DNA of 64,000 nt from Streptomyces phaeochromogenes (lineage in GTDB: Bacteria > Actinomycetota > Actinomycetes > Streptomycetales > Streptomycetaceae), in contig NZ_LIQZ01000036.1 of the NCBI RefSeq assembly GCF_001418655.1, positions 1 through 64,000 of the forward strand. The letters run 5' to 3'. This document shows, in pieces, positions 56,999 through 64,000 of the stretch. The translations under genes were made by a program, and so were the position numbers. The notes beneath the pieces were generated by a model. The model saw only the letters and a list, made by a program, of their open reading frames with translations. It was not told where the DNA came from and did no database searches. Numbering within the stretch: position 1 is the first letter of the stretch; each line of letters opens with the position of its first letter.

Positions 56999-58036
56999 TT
57001 ACGAGCCGGTTGCCGCAAGCTTCACGCGCGCGGCGATCGGAAGATGGTCACTGCCCGTCTCCGGGAGCGTCCAGGAGGTGACCGGCTCGACGCCCTTGAC
57101 CATGATCTGGTCGATCCGGGCCATCGGGAACGACGCGGGCCAGCTGAACCCGAAGCCGCTGCCCGCCGCGCCCTGTGTGGAGCGCATCTGCGAGGTGACG
57201 GCGTTCAGCGCGCGGTCGTTCATCGTGCCGTTCAGGTCGCCGAGCAGGGCGACCTGCGGAAGCTTCTCGTCGGCGATGGCCTCACCGAGCGCGTCGGCGC
57301 TCTTGTCGCGCTGGCGCGCGGTGAACCCGGCCTCCATCTTCACCCGCACGGAGGGGAGATGGGCCACGTAGACCGCGAGCTTCCCCTCCGGCGCGGTGAC
57401 CGTGGCCCGCATCGCACGCGTCCAGCCGAGCTTGATGTCGACCGGCCCGGCCTGGCTCAGCGGGTACTTGCTCCACAGGCCGACCGTGCCCTGCACGGAG
57501 TGGTACTTGTACGTCGAGTCCAGGGCCTGCTCGTACACCGGGACCGCCGAGGCCGTCAGCTCCTCCAGGGCCACCACGTCGGCGCCGGACGCGGCCACGT
57601 CGCGGGCCGTGCCGGCCGGGTCCGGGTTGTCGGCGTTGACGTTGTGCGTGGCGACCGTGAGATTTCCGCCACTGCCGGTGCGGTCGGCGAGCAGTCCGCC
57701 GAAGAGGTTGAGCCAGACGATCGCCGGCAGCAACACGGCGATCAGCGCGGTCGCGGACCTGCGGACCAGCGCGAGGACGAGCAGCACCGGGATGAGGACG
57801 GCCAGCCAGGGCAGGAACGTCTCGGTGAGACTGCCGAGGTTGCCGATGGTGTTCGGGATCCGCGCGTGCAGCCCCATGACCAGGGAGAGCACGAGGGCGA
57901 ACGCGGCGAGGACGATGCCCCGGCGCCAGATGCCCCGGTCGTTGCGGAGGGTGGAGAGCAGGCGCCGGAACCGGGGTTCTCTGCGGTCGGACCCCTGGTC
58001 ACCGCTGCCCGTCTCCGTCTTGTACGCCTGCGCCAT
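56999..58036 (-). CDS. Membrane-anchored endonuclease/exonuclease/phosphatase family protein
   Basis: A 345-residue protein. Three hydrophobic helices at about residues 40-58, 74-93 and 95-113 precede an extracytoplasmic EEP-fold domain. The active-site motifs are present: VATHNVNADN, VVALEELT, LLGDLNGT and a terminal GSDHLPIAARV. It might be a phosphodiesterase or nuclease. ATG 58036 is the only good start. It is isolated, next to the MFS gene on one side and a TetR gene on the other. Confidence 0.9.
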   Translation of the reverse strand: MAQAYKTETGSGDQGSDRREPRFRRLLSTLRNDRGIWRRGIVLAAFALVLSLVMGLHARIPNTIGNLGSLTETFLPWLAVLIPVLLVLALVRRSATALIAVLLPAIVWLNLFGGLLADRTGSGGNLTVATHNVNADNPDPAGTARDVAASGADVVALEELTASAVPVYEQALDSTYKYHSVQGTVGLWSKYPLSQAGPVDIKLGWTRAMRATVTAPEGKLAVYVAHLPSVRVKMEAGFTARQRDKSADALGEAIADEKLPQVALLGDLNGTMNDRALNAVTSQMRSTQGAAGSGFGFSWPASFPMARIDQIMVKGVEPVTSWTLPETGSDHLPIAARVKLAATGS

Positions 58037-58244
58037 ACCGTCGCCTCACCAAGTGCCGTGCACACCATCCCTGCGCCTAAGACCCTAGGGGATGATCGCG
58101 TTTGTTCTCGCCGTGCCATGACGGCCGTATGGGCACGAGGACGAAAGAGTCGACGTGAGGGGTTCCGGTTGCGGGCCCGATGGGGGTGGTCTGTGACGAA
58201 ACGCGCACATTGCCGCGGGGGTTGGCGGCCCTCTGCCGGTGCGT

Positions 58245-58967
58245 TCAGGAGGCGGCGGGTCCCAGTCCCGCCAGGACCGTGTCGACGATCCGCTCGGGCA
58301 GGCCCTCCTCCAGCCCGGCGTCCGGGCGGATGACGGCACGTACGAGCATGGGTCCCACGAAGAGGTCGTTGGCCAGCTCCACGTCGACGTCCGCGCGGAG
58401 TTCGCCGTTGAGCTGGCCGCGGCGCAGCACGTCGAACGTCATCCGGCGGCGCGGTTCGATGACGGCCGAGTGGTAGACCTTCCACAGCTTGGGGCTGCTC
58501 TTCATCTGCGCGTGGACGTTGTGCATGATCGCCGAGGAGCGGTTCGCCAGACCGCGCTGCCGCAGCGATTCGAGCAGGATGATCAGGTCCTCGCGCATGG
58601 AGACGCCGGGCAGTTCGGGGTCGGGCGGTTCGGCGGTGCGCAGCACGTCGCAGAAGAGTTCCTCGCGCCCGCTCCAGCGCCGGTAGATGGTGGCCTTTCC
58701 CACACCGGCGATGCGGGCGACCCGCTCGATGGAGATGTCCGCGAGCGGGATGCCCTCCTCCAGCAGCTTCATGACGCCCTCGACGATCGCGCGCTCGACG
58801 GCCTCGCTGCGCGGGCGTCCTCTGGCGGCTCCGCCTCCGCCGACCGCCCCCGCCTCCTGCTCCGCGACGCCCACGTCCTCGCTCCGCTCTCGAATCCCGC
58901 TGTTCCGCCGCCCGTGTTCGGCCGGCTGCCCCGTTGATTCTCCCCGGTGCGCGGGGAGTTCGGTCAC
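58245..58967 (-). CDS. TetR/AcrR family transcriptional regulator
   Basis: A 240-residue TetR repressor. Residues about 1-50 are a disordered Gly/Glu tail; the HTH follows at about 51-105 (ADISIERVARIAGVGKATIYRRWSGREELF). The C-terminal domain carries the ligand pocket. GTG 58967 is the likely start. It is 70 bp downstream of the MFS exporter on the same strand and probably represses it through the ATACGAGAC palindrome located upstream of that exporter. Confidence 0.9.
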   Translation of the reverse strand: MTELPAHRGESTGQPAEHGRRNSGIRERSEDVGVAEQEAGAVGGGGAARGRPRSEAVERAIVEGVMKLLEEGIPLADISIERVARIAGVGKATIYRRWSGREELFCDVLRTAEPPDPELPGVSMREDLIILLESLRQRGLANRSSAIMHNVHAQMKSSPKLWKVYHSAVIEPRRRMTFDVLRRGQLNGELRADVDVELANDLFVGPMLVRAVIRPDAGLEEGLPERIVDTVLAGLGPAAS

Positions 58968-59037
58968 TCGCCGTCCCGGGTGGCCGGATCCCTGCCGTAC
59001 GGCTCAGTCGTCCGCGCAGCTCAGTTGTCCGCGCTGC

Positions 59038-60612
59038 TCACTTGTCCGCGCCCACCAGCTCCGCCTCCTTCTCGTCCGGGGCCGGTGTGCGGCCGGGCAG
59101 GAACAGGCCGACGACCACGGCGCCGACGAGGGCGACACCCGCGCCGCACAGTGCCGTGACATGCATCGCGTGCAGGAAGGCGTCGTTGGCCGGGCCGACG
59201 AGGGCGTCTCCCTCGGGTCCGAGCTTCGCGGCGAAGCCGAGCGTCGCCTCGATGGACTCGCCCGCGCTGTGCCGGGCGGCGGCGGGCAGCTTGTCCTCGA
59301 TGCCCGAGCGGTACGCGGCGGACAGGACCGAGCCGAGTACGGCGATACCGAGGGCGCCGCCGACCTGGCGGAACGTATTGCTGAGCGCGGAGGCGGAGCC
59401 CGCCTTCTCGCGGGGCAGGGCCTGCATGATCACGACGCTGGTGGGCGTCATGATGTGCGCCATGCCGGTGCCCATGAGGAAGAAGATGACCTCAAGGATC
59501 CAGATCGGCGTGTCCGCCTCAAGACCGGCGAACGCGGCCAGCATGGCGGCGATCAGGAGCATGCCGCCGGTGGTGGTGGCCTTGTTGCCGAAGCGGTCCA
59601 CGACCAGCCGGGCGCGCGGCGCGAAGACGAGCTGCGCGACGGCCAGCGGCAGCATCAGCAGGCCGGTCTGCAGCGGCGAGTAGCCACGCACGCTCTGGGT
59701 GTAGAAGACGGCGAAGAAGGTGACGCCCATCAGCGCGAAGAACACCAGCGCGATGGCGCTGATCGCCGACGAGAAGACCTTGTCCTTGAAGTACGTGACG
59801 TCGATCGACGGGTGGCTGCTGCGCTTCTCGAACACCACGAAGCCGACGAGTACGGCGAGTCCGGCGCCGATGGTCGCGAGGACCGTGGGGTCCGTGAAGT
59901 CGGCGAGCTGGCCGCCCTTGATGATGCCGTAGACGAGCAGGACGAGCCCGATGACGGACAGGACGACGCCCACGGGGTCGATCCGGCCCGGCTTCGGGTC
60001 GCGGGAGTCGGGGACCAGCCAGATCATCAGGCCCAGGGCGAGGATCACGATCGGCACGTTGATCAGGAAGACCGAGCCCCACCAGAAGTGGTCGAGGAGT
60101 ATGCCTCCGGTGATCGGGCCGATGGCGATGGCGAGGCCGACGCCGCCCGCCCAGATGCCGATGGCCTTCGGCTGCTCGTCGCGCTCGAAGACGTTCATGA
60201 GGACCGCGAGGGTGGCCGGCATCACAAAGGCGGCGCCGAGGCCCATCACCGCGCGGAACGAGATGAGCTCGACCGGCGTCCCGGAGGAGGCCGCGAGTGC
60301 CGAGCCGACACCGAAGACGAAGAGCCCGCCGAGCAGGACCTTCTTGCGTCCGAGCCGGTCGCCGAGGAGGCCCGCGGAGAAGAGCAGGCCCGCGAAGACG
60401 AGGGTGTAGGCGTTGATGGCCCACTCCAGCTCGCTCTGGGTGGCCCCCAGGCCGGTCGGGGCGGGCGTCGAGATGGTCTTGATCGCGACGTTCAGGATCG
60501 AGTTGTCCAGGACGACGATCAGCAGGCTCAGCATCAGGACGCCGAGGATCGCCCAGCGGCGCCGGTGCACGGCTTCCGGTATGCGGGTGGCAGGGACGGC
60601 GGGAGTTGTCAT
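59038..60612 (-). CDS. MFS drug exporter, DHA2 (14-helix) family
   Basis: A 524-residue exporter of the EmrB/QacA type with 14 hydrophobic helices. The motif [19 protein letters not shown] in loop 2-3 fits the family. TetR control of such exporters is standard. ATG 60612 is used; the ribosome site is weak. It heads a unit with the TetR gene. The palindrome ATACGAGAC-C-GTCTCGTAT sits in its promoter. Confidence 0.93.
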   Translation of the reverse strand: MTTPAVPATRIPEAVHRRRWAILGVLMLSLLIVVLDNSILNVAIKTISTPAPTGLGATQSELEWAINAYTLVFAGLLFSAGLLGDRLGRKKVLLGGLFVFGVGSALAASSGTPVELISFRAVMGLGAAFVMPATLAVLMNVFERDEQPKAIGIWAGGVGLAIAIGPITGGILLDHFWWGSVFLINVPIVILALGLMIWLVPDSRDPKPGRIDPVGVVLSVIGLVLLVYGIIKGGQLADFTDPTVLATIGAGLAVLVGFVVFEKRSSHPSIDVTYFKDKVFSSAISAIALVFFALMGVTFFAVFYTQSVRGYSPLQTGLLMLPLAVAQLVFAPRARLVVDRFGNKATTTGGMLLIAAMLAAFAGLEADTPIWILEVIFFLMGTGMAHIMTPTSVVIMQALPREKAGSASALSNTFRQVGGALGIAVLGSVLSAAYRSGIEDKLPAAARHSAGESIEATLGFAAKLGPEGDALVGPANDAFLHAMHVTALCGAGVALVGAVVVGLFLPGRTPAPDEKEAELVGADK

Positions 60613-60636
60613 GCCGAAAAACCTAGGGGAGATTCG

Positions 60637-60655
60637 ATACGAGACCGTCTCGTAT
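60637..60655. promoter_or_regulatory. TetR operator upstream of the DHA2 exporter
   Basis: ATACGAGAC-C-GTCTCGTAT, a perfect 19-bp palindrome 25-43 nt before the exporter start codon. Confidence 0.8.
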
Positions 60656-60686
60656 TTGAAACCCTTTACCGAGACCTTACGGGCCC

Positions 60687-60731
60687 GTGGGGAGCGAGTG
60701 CCCCCTCTCGTGGGGAGCGGGTGCCCCCTCT
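60687..60731. repeat. Two tandem 22-bp repeats upstream of panB
   Basis: GTGGGGAGCGAGTGCCCC and GTGGGGAGCGGGTGCCCC, starting at 60687 and 60710 with one mismatch. Confidence 0.75.
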
Positions 60732-60817
60732 AGCCGTTCCCTGGCACGAGGTGCCACCATGGAGGGGATCCGGAGACGCCGTGAGGGCGCTTCGAGATGA
60801 CAGAAGGAGCCGTTGCA

Positions 60818-61684
60818 ATGACGCAGCTTTCGGCTGCCCAGGCGACCACCGACAGCAGCAGTAGGGCGCTGTACGGAGGCAAGGGCACACGCCGCATCAC
60901 CGTCCGCGACATCACCACCGCCAAGGAGCGCGGCGAGAAGTGGCCGATGCTCACCGCGTACGACGCTATGACCGCGTCCGTCTTCGACGAGGCCGGCATC
61001 CCGGTCATGCTCGTCGGCGACTCGGCGGGCAACTGCCACCTCGGGTACGAGTCGACCGTGCCCGTCACCCTCGACGAGATGACCATGCTCTCGGCCGCCG
61101 TCGTACGGGGCACCTCGCGCGCCCTGATCGTCGGTGACCTGCCCTTCGGGTCCTACCAGGAGGGGCCGGTGCAGGCGCTGCGCTCGGCGACCCGGCTGGT
61201 GAAGGAGGCCGGGGTCGGAGCGGTGAAGCTGGAGGGCGGCGAGCGGTCGCACCGGCAGATCGAGCTGCTCGTGGAGTCCGGTATCCCGGTGATGGCACAC
61301 ATCGGGCTCACCCCCCAGTCCGTGAACTCGATGGGGTACCGCGTCCAGGGGCGCGGCGAGGAGGCCGCCCAGCAGCTTCTGCGGGACGCCAAGGCCATCC
61401 AGGACGCGGGCGCGTTCGCGGTGGTCCTGGAGCTGGTTCCCGCGGAGCTGGCCGCCGAGGTGACCCGGGTGCTGCACATTCCCACCGTGGGGATCGGGGC
61501 GGGGCCGGACACCGATGCGCAGGTGCTGGTCTGGACGGACATGCTCGGGCTGACCGGGGGCAAGATGCCTCGGTTCGTGAAGCAGTACGCCAATCTGCGT
61601 GAGGTCATGGGCGATGCCGCTAAGGCGTTCGCCGATGATGTCGTCGGCGGAACGTTCCCTCTGGAGGAGCACTCCGTCCACTAG
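60818..61684 (+). CDS. panB: 3-methyl-2-oxobutanoate hydroxymethyltransferase PanB
   Basis: Ketopantoate hydroxymethyltransferase, the first step of pantothenate synthesis, transferring a hydroxymethyl group from methylene-tetrahydrofolate to alpha-ketoisovalerate. The 288-residue product carries MLTAYDAMTA, VGDSAGN, VKLEGGE, IGLTPQS and GIGAGPDTDAQVLVW. ATG 60818 has AAGGAG 8 nt upstream; the in-frame ATG at 60797 is rejected. It is followed by a 14-bp-stem terminator. Confidence 0.97.
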   Translation: MTQLSAAQATTDSSSRALYGGKGTRRITVRDITTAKERGEKWPMLTAYDAMTASVFDEAGIPVMLVGDSAGNCHLGYESTVPVTLDEMTMLSAAVVRGTSRALIVGDLPFGSYQEGPVQALRSATRLVKEAGVGAVKLEGGERSHRQIELLVESGIPVMAHIGLTPQSVNSMGYRVQGRGEEAAQQLLRDAKAIQDAGAFAVVLELVPAELAAEVTRVLHIPTVGIGAGPDTDAQVLVWTDMLGLTGGKMPRFVKQYANLREVMGDAAKAFADDVVGGTFPLEEHSVH

Positions 61685-61698
61685 TCCACTGTGGCACC

Positions 61699-61736
61699 AG
61701 GCAGCCCGCCGAACTTCCCCCGTCGGCGGGCTGCCT
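61699..61736 (+). terminator. Terminator of panB
   Basis: AGGCAGCCCGCCGA (61699-61712) and TCGGCGGGCTGCCT (61723-61736), 14-bp perfect stem, loop 10 nt, followed by CATT. Confidence 0.85.
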
Positions 61737-61756
61737 CATTGCTGCGCGGGCCGGGT

Positions 61757-61828
61757 TGTCGGTCGGTGCGCAAGCGACTGTCGGTGACATATCGCGCCTG
61801 TCGGTGGGATGTCGGTGGTTTGTCGGTG
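61757..61828. repeat. TGTCGGTG repeat array before the ABC transporter
   Basis: TGTCGGTC at 61757, then TGTCGGTG at 61779, 61799, 61810 and 61821, all in the same orientation. Intervals are 22, 20, 11 and 11 bp, roughly whole helical turns. It lies 21 nt before the ABC ATPase start. Confidence 0.8.
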
Positions 61829-61848
61829 GGGGCTGACACCTTGGCGGC

Positions 61849-62874
61849 ATGACGCGAATCGACAAGAACCCCAGCGGCGGAAACGCCGCCGTCTCCGTAC
61901 GGGGGCTGGTCAAGCACTACGGCGAGACCAAGGCACTGGACGGCGTGGACCTGGACGTCCGCGAGGGCACCGTGATGGGTGTGCTCGGACCGAACGGCGC
62001 CGGCAAGACCACCCTCGTACGCATCCTGTCCACCCTCCTCTCCCCCGACTCCGGGCAGGCGACCGTCGCCGGCTACGACGTCATACGGCAGCCGCGGCAG
62101 CTGCGCCGTGTGATCGGTCTCACCGGTCAGTACGCCTCCGTCGACGAGAAGCTCCCGGGCTGGGAGAACCTCTACATGATCGGCCGGCTCCTCGACCTGC
62201 CGCGCAAGGACGCCCGCGCCCGTGCCGACGAACTGCTGGAGCGCTTCTCGCTCACCGATGCCGCCAAGCGGCCGGCGAGCACGTACTCCGGAGGTATGCG
62301 GCGGCGCCTCGACCTGGCCGCGTCGATGATCGGGCAGCCCTCCGTCCTCTTCCTCGACGAGCCCACCACCGGTCTCGACCCGCGCACCCGCAACGAGGTG
62401 TGGACCGAGATCAAGCGCATGGTCGGCGACGGGGTCACCGTCCTGCTCACCACCCAGTACATGGAGGAGGCCGAGCAGCTCGCCTCCGAGCTGACCGTCG
62501 TGGACCACGGCAAGGTCATCGCGGGCGGCGCCATCGAGGAGCTGAAGGCGAAGGTCGGCGGCCGTACCCTGCGGGTCCGCCCGGTCGATCCGCTGCAGCT
62601 GCGACCCCTGGCCGCCTCGCTCGACGAGCTGGGCCTCACCGGTCTCGCCGCCAGCACCGTGGACACCGAACGCGGTGCCGTCCTGGTCCCGATCCTCAGC
62701 GACGAGCAGCTCACCGCCGTGGTCGGCGCGGTCATCGCGCGCGGCATCACGATCTCCTCCGTCACCACCGAACTGCCCAGCCTGGACGAGGTGTTCCTGT
62801 CCCTCACCGGTCACCGCGCCAGTGCCCCGCAGGACGAGACGCCCGCCCCCGACCTCCAGGAGGTCGCCGTATGA
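61849..62874 (+). CDS. ABC transporter ATP-binding protein (DrrA family)
   Basis: A 341-residue ATPase of a DrrAB-type exporter. Walker A is GPNGAGKTT (starting at residue about 46), the signature is YSGGMRRRLDLA, and Walker B is VLFLDEPTTGLD. The C-terminal segment of about 90 residues is typical of DrrA. ATG 61849 has weak ribosome-site evidence. Its end overlaps the permease start by ATGA. It may export a hydrophobic antibiotic or lipid. The TGTCGGTG array is upstream. Confidence 0.94.
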   Translation: MTRIDKNPSGGNAAVSVRGLVKHYGETKALDGVDLDVREGTVMGVLGPNGAGKTTLVRILSTLLSPDSGQATVAGYDVIRQPRQLRRVIGLTGQYASVDEKLPGWENLYMIGRLLDLPRKDARARADELLERFSLTDAAKRPASTYSGGMRRRLDLAASMIGQPSVLFLDEPTTGLDPRTRNEVWTEIKRMVGDGVTVLLTTQYMEEAEQLASELTVVDHGKVIAGGAIEELKAKVGGRTLRVRPVDPLQLRPLAASLDELGLTGLAASTVDTERGAVLVPILSDEQLTAVVGAVIARGITISSVTTELPSLDEVFLSLTGHRASAPQDETPAPDLQEVAV

Positions 62875-63704
62875 GCGCCACCACTCTTTCCCCCGCCGAC
62901 ATCAAGGCCGAAATCAAGGACGACGGCCGGATCCCGCTGCGCGGCCATCTGCGCCACACCGGCGCCCTCGTCCGCCGCAACCTGCTGTGGATCCGGCAGG
63001 ACCCCGAGTCGATGTTCGACGCGCTGCTGATGCCGGTCGTCTTCACCCTGCTGTTCGTGTACGTCTTCGGCGGCTCGATCGGGCAGGCCCTGGGAGGCGG
63101 CCAGGACGGTTACGTGCAGTACGTGATCCCCGGCATGATCGCGATGATGAGCATGACGCTGTCCCAGGGCGTCGGCACCGGCTTCAGCCAGGACTTCAAC
63201 TCCGGTGTCATGGACCGCTTCCGGTCCCTGCCGATCGGGCGCGGCTCGGTGCTGTTCGCGAAGGTCTCGGTGGAACTCGTACGCATGCTGTTCGCGACGA
63301 CCGTGCTGATGATCGTCGCCGTCCTGGTCGGGTTCGACATCAACAGCTGGCCCGGTCTGTTCGCGGCCGTGGGCCTGGCCGCGGTGTTCGCCTCGTCGAT
63401 CATGTGGGTGTTCCTCACCCTGGGCGTGATCCTGAAGAACGCACAGTCCGTTCAGGCGATGGGATTCCTCGTGCTGTTCCCGCTGCAGTTCGGTTCGTCG
63501 ATCTTCGCGCCGACGGCCTCGATGCCCGGCTGGCTGCAGGCCTTCACCGACTACAACCCGCTGTCCACGCTGGCCGACGCGGCCCGCGGACTGATGGTGG
63601 GCGGCCCGGTCGCGCACGACCTGTGGGTGACCCTGGGCTGGTCGGTGGCGATCACCGCCGTGATGGCGCCGGTCGCGATCCACAAGTTCCGTACCAAGAG
63701 CTGA
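62871..63704 (+). CDS. ABC transporter permease (DrrB/ABC-2 family)
   Basis: A 277-residue ABC-2 type permease with about six helices. It starts at ATG 62871, overlapping the ATPase by ATGA, with CCAGGAGG as ribosome site. Helices lie at about residues 50-70, 85-105, 136-160, 164-190, 200-215 and 250-270. Together with the ATPase it forms a DrrAB-like exporter. Confidence 0.93.
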   Translation: MSATTLSPADIKAEIKDDGRIPLRGHLRHTGALVRRNLLWIRQDPESMFDALLMPVVFTLLFVYVFGGSIGQALGGGQDGYVQYVIPGMIAMMSMTLSQGVGTGFSQDFNSGVMDRFRSLPIGRGSVLFAKVSVELVRMLFATTVLMIVAVLVGFDINSWPGLFAAVGLAAVFASSIMWVFLTLGVILKNAQSVQAMGFLVLFPLQFGSSIFAPTASMPGWLQAFTDYNPLSTLADAARGLMVGGPVAHDLWVTLGWSVAITAVMAPVAIHKFRTKS

Positions 63705-63762
63705 CGTTCACGCTCGCCGGACCACGGCACGTCCGCGATCCGCACGTCCACGATCCGCGTCG

Positions 63763-64000
63763 TCAGACCAGGGCGGCGGCCTCCTCCGGGGAGAGGCCGC
63801 CGCCCTCCGCGTACGCGGCCTCGTACGCCGCCTCGTCGAGGGCGGCGCGCACGGCCGTCTCGGCGTGCTCCCGCACATCGCGTTCCATCGCGGACCGGAA
63901 GTGGCCGGACGGCAGCAGCCCGTCGGCGGCGCCGAGGCAGCGGGCCGCGTCCCGCACCCGCTGTCCGCCGTCGGCGCCGGACAGCGCGAGGGCGGCGGTG
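63763..64000 (-). CDS. C-terminus of an AfsR/LuxR-type regulator (partial)
   Basis: A minus-strand frame running off the right edge. Visible residues (about 79) are an Ala-rich TPR-style helical segment: ALALSGADGGQRVRDAARCLGAADGLL, REHAETAVRAALDEAAYEAAYAEGGGLSPEEAAALV. This matches the C-terminus of large ATP-binding LuxR or BTAD/AfsR regulators. The start is beyond the window. Confidence 0.75.
   Translation of the reverse strand, partial: TAALALSGADGGQRVRDAARCLGAADGLLPSGHFRSAMERDVREHAETAVRAALDEAAYEAAYAEGGGLSPEEAAALV

Noticed and set aside
58687..60864. A 725-codon plus-strand open frame opposite the DHA2 exporter
   Set aside because: The composition is Asp/Arg/Glu-rich without domains, whereas the opposite strand has 14 hydrophobic helices.

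Overview
The window is high-GC actinobacterial chromosome, almost certainly Streptomyces. Nearly every codon ends in G or C, GTG and TTG starts are common, several genes look leaderless with a TAnnnT hexamer 6-7 nt before the start, and the gene set is typical: lipA, three glutamine synthetase genes, glnE, a MalR-type maltose operon, DUF1996 and DUF6243 proteins. From memory, the order lipA - glnA - glnII - mal operon - glnE - third glutamine synthetase - panB matches the S. coelicolor core chromosome. I see no insertion sequence, prophage, CRISPR array, tRNA or rRNA.

Layout. 0-6 kb: lipA, small proteins, glnA behind a complete GlnR site, then HtpX-PspAB. 6-12 kb: mostly small conserved proteins, an AlkZ/HTH_42 protein, a DoxX protein, an ArsC-like protein, a secreted protein, and a hydrolase/MarR divergent pair. 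12-18 kb: glnII, a possible leader peptide and winged-helix regulator, an NAD-dependent epimerase, and a histidine kinase/response regulator pair. 18-26 kb: secreted DUF1996 protein, lipoprotein, TPR protein, a sigma-like membrane protein, TetR, a tautomerase, and a receiver-SpoIIE phosphatase. 26-40 kb: starch and maltodextrin use. This holds a two-module amylase-pullulanase (1828 aa), a secreted alpha-amylase, an alpha-glucosidase, malEFG and malR, with TTGC(A/T)GCAA-like sites in the promoters. 40-50 kb: PAP2 protein, LysR/EamA pair, glnE, flavin-type oxidoreductase, VOC protein, a disrupted zinc-ribbon gene, and a third glutamine synthetase. 50-64 kb: DUF3105-DUF305 pair, sedolisin protease, hydrolase/DUF998 pair, MFS, exonuclease-like phosphatase, TetR/MFS efflux pair, panB, DrrAB-type ABC transporter, and the C-terminus of an AfsR/LuxR-like regulator running off the right edge.

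How the genes fit together. Two systems dominate. Nitrogen: GlnA (Tyr397 present) and GlnII both have GlnR-type sites upstream. GlnE would adenylylate GlnA. The third synthetase has Trp where the modified Tyr would be, so it should escape GlnE. Carbon: secreted amylase and pullulanase release maltodextrins, MalEFG imports them, the intracellular alpha-glucosidase hydrolyses them, and MalR probably represses through the shared operator motif.

I found no clearly new multi-gene system. The observations most worth a second look are: a shared Cys-bracketed N-terminal module in two secreted proteins; a degenerate sigma factor fused to a membrane-anchored extracellular domain; a 40-aa ORF with tandem TGT codons upstream of a regulator; a phased TGTCGGTG array before an ABC exporter; a perfect 22-bp inverted repeat inside a coding sequence; short tandem repeats sitting on or just after stop codons of four genes; and a zinc-ribbon gene split by an in-frame TGA. 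All functional calls rest on motif reading by eye; no database search was run.
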